DNA of 64,000 nucleotides from Mesorhizobium sp. AR07 (GTDB lineage Bacteria > Pseudomonadota > Alphaproteobacteria > Rhizobiales > Rhizobiaceae). Position numbers and translations under genes: made by a program. The notes under the pieces are model-generated. The model searched no databases. It saw only the letters and a list, made by a program, of their open reading frames with translations, and was not told the origin of the DNA. The first letter of the stretch is position 1, and every line of letters starts with the position of its first letter. The stretch spans positions 5,388,501-5,452,500 of the forward strand of contig NZ_CP080525.1 of the NCBI RefSeq assembly GCF_024746815.1, in the 5' to 3' direction. Below are positions 59,609 to 64,000 of this stretch, piece after piece.

Positions 59609-60372
59609 GATCGGAGACAGTCACGGGCGCACACCCGCAACCTGAGCTACGCAACCACACGCTGATCGTCACCGTATCGTCGAGTGACGGCCGGCCGGTG
59701 CTGGACAGAAGAGCTTATGAAAGCCTGGCGAAGACCTTCCACGAAGCCGCCGACAATGAGGAGGTGCGCGTCGTCGTGCTGCGCGGGCTGGCAGGCTGCT
59801 TCTGTCTCGGCGGCGATTTTTCCGAATTCCTCGACGCCACCAAGCACCAAAAACTGATCGCCGCCGTCACCGACCTGTTCCGCACGCTGGCGACGTTCCC
59901 GAAACCCATCCTTGCCTGCGTCGATGGCGATGCCGTCGGCGTCGGCTGCACCATCCTGTTCCATTGCGACATGGTGATCGCGTCGGATGAAAGCACGTTC
60001 CGGGTGCCGTTCGTCGATTTCGGCCTGGTGCCGGATGCGGCGACCAGCATCCTGGCGCCGCAGAAGCTCGGCTATGCCGGTGCGTTCCGCTTCTTCTGTC
60101 TCGGTGACACGCTTCGCGCCGAAGACGCCAGGCAGCTTGGCCTGGTCGCCGAGATCGTGCCGGGCGGCAGCGTCGAGGAAGCGGCCCTCGGCCGGGCGAG
60201 ACAGCTTGTGAAGAAGCCGGTCGCCGCCTTGCTGCAGACGCGCGGTCTGCTCAAGGGCAACACCGCCGAACTGTGCGAGCGCATCGATCAGGAGATTTCG
60301 CTCTTCCAGCAGGCGCTGCAGGACGACACCACGCTGCGGCGCCTGCAGCGCATCGCCCGGCTGGCGGCTTAA
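59605..60372 (+). CDS. Crotonase-fold protein, enoyl-CoA isomerase type, coupled to luxI
   Basis: This 255-residue protein has the crotonase fold, with an oxyanion-hole segment GCFCLGGDFSEF and GDAVGVGC. Aligned with enoyl-CoA hydratases, the two catalytic glutamates are replaced by Thr116 (GVGCTILFHCD) and Phe136 (VPFVDFG). Asp144 in GLVPDAATS sits where PaaG-type enoyl-CoA isomerases carry their catalytic aspartate. It is therefore probably an isomerase of an unsaturated acyl-CoA or acyl-ACP rather than a hydratase. Its 4-bp overlap with luxI suggests it prepares or remodels the acyl chain of the signal. Confidence 0.85.
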   Translation: MRSETVTGAHPQPELRNHTLIVTVSSSDGRPVLDRRAYESLAKTFHEAADNEEVRVVVLRGLAGCFCLGGDFSEFLDATKHQKLIAAVTDLFRTLATFPKPILACVDGDAVGVGCTILFHCDMVIASDESTFRVPFVDFGLVPDAATSILAPQKLGYAGAFRFFCLGDTLRAEDARQLGLVAEIVPGGSVEEAALGRARQLVKKPVAALLQTRGLLKGNTAELCERIDQEISLFQQALQDDTTLRRLQRIARLAA

Positions 60373-60403
60373 GAGGTCCCGCCGATAGGCCTCGATGAAC
60401 AGA

Positions 60404-60433
60404 GCGCCGCGCGGCCTGCTGGCTGCGCGGCGC
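60404..60433. terminator. Hairpin between convergent crotonase and ppk2 genes
   Basis: Perfect 9-bp arms GCGCCGCGC (60404-60412) and GCGCGGCGC (60425-60433) enclose a 12-nt loop. There is no strong T-run on either side, so it may act as a weak bidirectional terminator. Confidence 0.5.
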
Positions 60434-60440
60434 AAAAGCG

Positions 60441-61349
60441 TCAGTCCTGTTTTCCCAGAAACGACGGCCCTTCGCCGATGATCTTCTTGTCTTCCTTGCC
60501 GACGATGTCGAGATCGCGGCCGTCATAGGGCAGCGACAACAGGATGCGCCGCATGACCGCCAGCCGTGCGCGCCGCTTGTCATTGGCCCGCACGATGACC
60601 CACGGCGCGAATTCCTTGTGGGTGCGCTCGAACATGGTGTCGCGGACTTTGGTGTAGTCGTCCCACTTGGTGATGCCGGCGACGTCGATCGGCGAAAACT
60701 TCCAGCTCTTCAGCGGGCTGTAGCGGCGGTCGTGGAAGCGCTCGAGCTGCGTTTCCTGGCCGATGTTCAGCCAGAACTTGAAGAAGTGGATGCCTTCGTT
60801 GGCGATCATCCGTTCGAAATGCGGCGTCTCGTCTAGAAACTGCTCATGCTGTTGCGGCGTGCAGAAACCCATCACCGGCTCGACGCCGGCACGATTGTAC
60901 CAGGAGCGGTCGAAGGTGACGAATTCGCCCGATGTCGGGAAATGGTCGACATAGCGCTGGAAGTACCACTGCCCCTGCTCGGTCGGGGTCGGCTTGGTCA
61001 ATGCAACGTTGCGCGCGGTACGAGGGTTCAGATATTGGCGCAGCACGAAGATGGTGCCGCCCTTGCCGGCGGCGTCGCGGCCCTCGAACAGCGCCATCAC
61101 CCGCTTGCCGGTCGACTGCAGCCATGCCTGCGCCTTGACCAGCTCGATCTGTAATTTCTCGAGCGTCTGGTCATACTCGTCGCTCTTCATCTTCTTGTCG
61201 TAGGGATAGCCGCCGGCGGTCAGCTTGTTGGCCTCGACCCAGTCCGGCAACGTCGGATTCTCGATGTCGAACTCCCGCTCCTTGCCGTCGATGCTGATCT
61301 TCAGCGGACCCGAAGTCGGCGCGGCGGGAGTTTCCTTGGCTTTTTTCAT
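60441..61349 (-). CDS. ppk2: Polyphosphate kinase 2
   Basis: The 302-residue PPK2 transfers phosphate between polyphosphate and nucleoside diphosphates. Walker A is ALFEGRDAAGKGGTI and the lid/Walker B region is FDRSWYNRAGVEPVMGF; the segment HFFKFWLNIGQETQLERFHDR is also diagnostic. Its single-domain length fits the class that makes ATP or GTP from NDP. It lies near phoR and phoU but on the opposite strand. The ATG at 61349 begins a short charged leader. Confidence 0.93.
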   Translation of the reverse strand: MKKAKETPAAPTSGPLKISIDGKEREFDIENPTLPDWVEANKLTAGGYPYDKKMKSDEYDQTLEKLQIELVKAQAWLQSTGKRVMALFEGRDAAGKGGTIFVLRQYLNPRTARNVALTKPTPTEQGQWYFQRYVDHFPTSGEFVTFDRSWYNRAGVEPVMGFCTPQQHEQFLDETPHFERMIANEGIHFFKFWLNIGQETQLERFHDRRYSPLKSWKFSPIDVAGITKWDDYTKVRDTMFERTHKEFAPWVIVRANDKRRARLAVMRRILLSLPYDGRDLDIVGKEDKKIIGEGPSFLGKQD

Positions 61350-61451
61350 CGAGACGAACCCTTTCCTGCTTCCGGACTCATGCTATTGGGAGCCACGACA
61401 GCGTCGCGCGTCCGTTTGGACGCGCAAAGGACGCTGTAGCACTTTGATTTT

Positions 61452-61500
61452 GCGCATGATCCTTTCCAAAAATCGATTCCCGATTTTTGGGATCATGCGC
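61452..61500. repeat. Palindromic repeat upstream of phoR (CATGATCC family variant)
   Basis: Outer arms GCGCATGATCC and GGATCATGCGC flank inner arms AAAAATCG and CGATTTTT. The ends match the CATGATCC family at 1342, 27424 and 27902, but the inner sequence differs. It lies between the divergent ppk2 and phoR genes. Confidence 0.8.
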
Positions 61501-61565
61501 TGGGCCGGTCCAGCGCGAAGTTACCAGTAGCCCGACCGGCGAAGCGCAAGAATGCGGGGGCGCGT

Positions 61566-62828
61566 ATGGCTGAGCCGGGCGCGGATGAGAAGGCGATGGC
61601 GCAAACCCTGGCTGTCCGGCTGTGGGGCAGCCGTTGGCTGCTCGCGGCCGGTGTCGTCGCCATTCTGATCGCCTTTGCCAGTGCTTCCGCCTACGTGCTG
61701 GTGCCGGCGCTGCTCTTGCTGCTCGCCGCGGCAATGCTGCCGGTCGCCGGCACGCGCCAATCGGCCCAGGGTGCCGCGGCGATGGAGGCAATCGGTTTGC
61801 AGCGGCTCTCCGGCGAATATCTTGCGGCGGCCGTTGCCGATCCGCTGATCATCTTCGACCGGGCCGCCAGCATCGTCCATGCCAATGCCGCCGCCTTCGC
61901 CGCTTTCGGCGGGATTGCGCCTGGTCTGTCGTTGTCGCTGAAATTCCGGGCGCCGGAAATGCAGGCTCTGCTGGACGGCGTGCTGTCGGGCAATGTCGCC
62001 TCGAATGTCGTCGATTACACGGAAAAGCTCCCGGTCGAACGGGCTTACCGGGTCAGCGCGTCCTCGGTCGGCCACGGCACCGATCTCTATGTGCTGGTGT
62101 TCAAGGACCAGAGCGAAGCGCGCAGGATCGACCGCATGCGCGCCGACTTCATCGCCAATGCCAGTCACGAACTGCGCACGCCGCTTGCGTCCATCGCCGG
62201 CTTCATCGAAACGCTGCGCGGACCGGCCCGCAACGACCCGGCGGCGCGCGATCAGTTCCTGCAGATCATGCAGAGCCAGACCGGTCGCATGGCGCGTCTG
62301 ATCGACGATTTGTTGTCGCTGTCGCGGCTCGAGATGAAGCCCTATCTGAAGCCGGGCACCGAGGTCGACCTGCGCGAGACGGTCGACAGCGTCATCGATT
62401 CGCTTGGACCGTTGGCCAGGGAAAACAGCGTTGCCATCGAGCGCGATTACGCCGACGGGCCGCTTGATGTGGCCGGCGATCGCGACGAGCTTTTCCAGGT
62501 TTTTGAAAACCTCTTGGAAAACGCCTGCAAATACGGGCAGTCGGGCGGCCGTGTCGTGGTGTCGATCGCGCGCAGCGGTGCCGGCTCGGAGCCGGGCATC
62601 GACGTGACCATCAGGGATTTTGGACCCGGCATTCCCGAGGAACACATTCCGCGCATCACCGAGCGCTTCTATCGCGTCGATGTCGAAACCAGCCGCACCC
62701 AGAAGGGCACCGGCCTTGGTCTGTCGATCGTCAAGCATATCCTGACGCGTCACAACGCCCGGCTCTCGATCAAGTCCGAGGTCGGCAAGGGCGCTGCCTT
62801 CTCGGTTCATTTGCCGACGCACGGATAA
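61566..62828 (+). CDS. phoR: Phosphate regulon sensor histidine kinase PhoR
   Basis: This 420-residue sensor kinase has two membrane helices near the N-terminus (WLLAAGVVAILIAFASASAYVLVPALLLLLAAAML), a PAS-like domain (about residues 80-190), the phospho-acceptor box FIANASHELRTPLASIAGFIETLRG with His near residue 201, and the ATPase boxes ENLLENACKYG, DFGPGIPEEHIPRITERFYR and GTGLGLSIVKHI. The short membrane part without a periplasmic loop is typical of PhoR. phoU follows after 111 bp; pst genes and phoB are not here. Confidence 0.88.
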   Translation: MAEPGADEKAMAQTLAVRLWGSRWLLAAGVVAILIAFASASAYVLVPALLLLLAAAMLPVAGTRQSAQGAAAMEAIGLQRLSGEYLAAAVADPLIIFDRAASIVHANAAAFAAFGGIAPGLSLSLKFRAPEMQALLDGVLSGNVASNVVDYTEKLPVERAYRVSASSVGHGTDLYVLVFKDQSEARRIDRMRADFIANASHELRTPLASIAGFIETLRGPARNDPAARDQFLQIMQSQTGRMARLIDDLLSLSRLEMKPYLKPGTEVDLRETVDSVIDSLGPLARENSVAIERDYADGPLDVAGDRDELFQVFENLLENACKYGQSGGRVVVSIARSGAGSEPGIDVTIRDFGPGIPEEHIPRITERFYRVDVETSRTQKGTGLGLSIVKHILTRHNARLSIKSEVGKGAAFSVHLPTHG

Positions 62829-62939
62829 CGCCCTAGTTTTCCACGGGACCGTTTCTTTTTTCTGTCATCCGGCTAGCGTATCAGCGGGGATTCGAGGAAA
62901 CGACTCAAAGTCAAAACACACGTGGGAAGGCATTCGTCC

Positions 62940-63665
62940 ATGCAGTCCGTGCATATTATGAGCGCCTATGATGAGGAGTTGAAATATCTGTCGAAGCGCA
63001 TCGCGGCGATGGGTGGCCACGCCGAGCGCATGGTCGAGCAGGCAGTCGCGGCCCTCGTCAATGCCGATCCGGGGCTGGCCCAGAAGGTCATTCGTGATGA
63101 CGCGGTGCTGGACGAGGGGCAGCGCGAGATCGACGACAAGGCGATCATCATCATCGCCAAGCGTCAGCCGATGGCGACGGACCTGCGCGAGATCGTCGGC
63201 GCCATCCGCATTTCCGCCGACCTCGAACGGGTCGGCGACCTTGGCAAGAACGTTGCCAAGCGAGTGGTCGCCGTCATCGACGGACGCCAGCCGACCAGCC
63301 TGTTCCGCGGCATCGAGGCCCTGGCCAATTTGGCGCTGACCCAGCTCAAGGAAGTGCTCGACGTCTACGCATCGCGCTCGGTCGACAATATCGGCTTCGT
63401 GCGCGACCGCGACGACCAGATCGACGCCATGTACACATCGCTGTTTCGCGAATTGCTGACCTACATGATGGAAGATCCGCGCAACATCACGCCTTGCACC
63501 CATCTGCTGTTCTGCGCCAAGAACATCGAGCGCATCGGCGATCACGCCACCAACATTGCCGAGACCATCTACTACATCGTCACCGGTGAGCAGATGCCGG
63601 CCGAGCGCCCGAAGGGCGACAAGACCGACAAGATCAGCGTTTCCGCGACGCCGCCGGTTGATTGA
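62940..63665 (+). CDS. phoU: Phosphate signalling protein PhoU
   Basis: This 241-residue all-helical protein has two PhoU repeats with the metal-binding E/DxxxD pattern (RISADLERVGDLGKNVAKRV and CAKNIERIGDHATNIAETIYY). PhoU links the Pst transporter to PhoR to shut down the Pho regulon when phosphate is ample. ATG 62940 has GGGAAGG upstream; ATG 62958 (MSAYDEELK) is an alternative. It follows phoR, probably in the same operon. Confidence 0.93.
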   Translation: MQSVHIMSAYDEELKYLSKRIAAMGGHAERMVEQAVAALVNADPGLAQKVIRDDAVLDEGQREIDDKAIIIIAKRQPMATDLREIVGAIRISADLERVGDLGKNVAKRVVAVIDGRQPTSLFRGIEALANLALTQLKEVLDVYASRSVDNIGFVRDRDDQIDAMYTSLFRELLTYMMEDPRNITPCTHLLFCAKNIERIGDHATNIAETIYYIVTGEQMPAERPKGDKTDKISVSATPPVD

Positions 63666-63667
63666 AC

Positions 63668-63757
63668 GGCAGTAGGGCAGTAGGGCAGTAGGGCAGTAGG
63701 GCAGTAGGTTAAGAAAACGCCTCGCGAGCGCGGTTCAAAACATACTGCCCTACTGCC
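63668..63757. repeat. Tandem GGGCAGTA octamers facing an inverted copy
   Basis: Five units of the octamer GGGCAGTA (the first lacking one G) run from 63668 to 63706. The inverse TACTGCCCTACTGCC lies at 63743-63757. The two can pair into a long hairpin in several registers. It sits between the convergent phoU and gcrA-like genes and may terminate both. Octamer number could vary by slippage. Confidence 0.8.
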
Positions 63758-63772
63758 TTACCCCCTATTCCC

Positions 63773-64000
63773 TTACCTGCTCCGCCGCCGCTCCGATGCC
63801 GGCTGGAAAGCCAGGCGGGCGTGGTACTTGCAGTAGGGACCGGTCTCGGCGGCCTCGTTGCCGCAGAAATGGAAGTCCTCTGAAAGCGGATCGCCGTTCG
63901 GCCATTTGCAGGTCCGTTCGGTCAGCTCGACGAGCTGCAGGTGCCGCGAGATCGGCAGCACGACATTCTCGACCGGGCGGATGTAGTGGCGCGCCACCGG
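63773..64000 (-). CDS. gcrA: GcrA-family cell-cycle regulator (3' part only)
   Basis: The last 75 or so codons of a gene that runs off the right edge are visible. The segment CKWPNGDPLSEDFHFCGNEAAETGPYCKYHARLAFQP is the conserved cysteine-rich C-terminal region of GcrA, the sigma-70-binding regulator that acts with CcrM methylation in alphaproteobacteria. The ATG at 63997 is in frame but internal to the family, so the real start lies outside the window. Confidence 0.85.
   Translation of the reverse strand, partial: PVARHYIRPVENVVLPISRHLQLVELTERTCKWPNGDPLSEDFHFCGNEAAETGPYCKYHARLAFQPASERRRSR

Noticed and set aside
63668..63708. A CRISPR or VNTR coding repeat
   Set aside because: Units are 8 bp with no spacers and lie outside any reading frame.

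Overview
This 64 kb window is GC-rich chromosomal DNA from an alphaproteobacterium, most likely a Mesorhizobium-like member of the Rhizobiales. The evidence is the dnaA / dnaN-recF-moeB arrangement next to rpsT, a class I lysyl-tRNA synthetase, a PodJ-type polarity factor, a GcrA-type cell-cycle regulator, a tad/cpa Flp-pilus island and several families of short palindromic intergenic repeats of the kind common in Mesorhizobium. The genus is an inference. I see no rRNA, tRNA, CRISPR array or prophage.

Layout. 1-13.4 kb is housekeeping: a 2-hydroxyacid dehydrogenase, a GNAT, moeB-like, recF, dnaN, dnaA with a long upstream control region, rpsT, an enoyl-CoA hydratase, an intact IS481-family element with a 6-bp target duplication, mutM and deoB, then a lone phosphonate-type binding protein. 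13.6-25.9 kb is the complete tad/cpa locus. Two TadE-like pseudopilins and a stand-alone CpaC-N-like protein lie on the minus strand. pilA, cpaA, cpaB, cpaC, cpaD, cpaE, cpaF, tadB and tadC lie on the plus strand, and tadD faces them. 26-32.3 kb carries an M17 aminopeptidase, a small MarR-type regulator bracketed by two near-identical hairpins, an NlpC/P60 hydrolase, and the Lhr-like helicase/PdeM pair. 32.3-41.2 kb is a molybdoenzyme locus (catalytic, FeS and anchor subunits, a translationally coupled small ORF and a divergent LysR gene) followed by an Hsp70-like ATPase, a TIGR02186-type membrane protein and a TauE/SafE exporter. The missing Tat signal, the cysteine at the Mo-ligand position and the nearby TauE gene favour a SoeABC-type sulfite dehydrogenase over a DMSO reductase.

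41.4-53.2 kb holds podJ and then a MerR-controlled beta-oxidation operon (two acyl-CoA dehydrogenases, a thiolase and a bifunctional FadJ) with a perfect 12-bp-arm operator palindrome. 53.2-57.9 kb holds an S24-type repressor, a degenerate nuclease-like protein, class I LysRS, a TerB-like protein and a solute-binding protein whose 3' end lies in a 25-bp tandem repeat. 58.1-60.4 kb is a quorum-sensing cassette: luxR, luxI and a crotonase overlapping luxI by 4 bp. The crotonase has lost both hydratase glutamates but keeps the aspartate used by PaaG-type enoyl-CoA isomerases. I consider it the most interesting locus here, because it suggests a dedicated route to an unsaturated acyl-homoserine lactone. 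The window ends with ppk2, phoR, phoU and the 3' part of gcrA.

Function was assigned by reading motifs and context only; no database search was run. Starts were chosen by ribosome-binding sites, gene overlaps and family N-termini.
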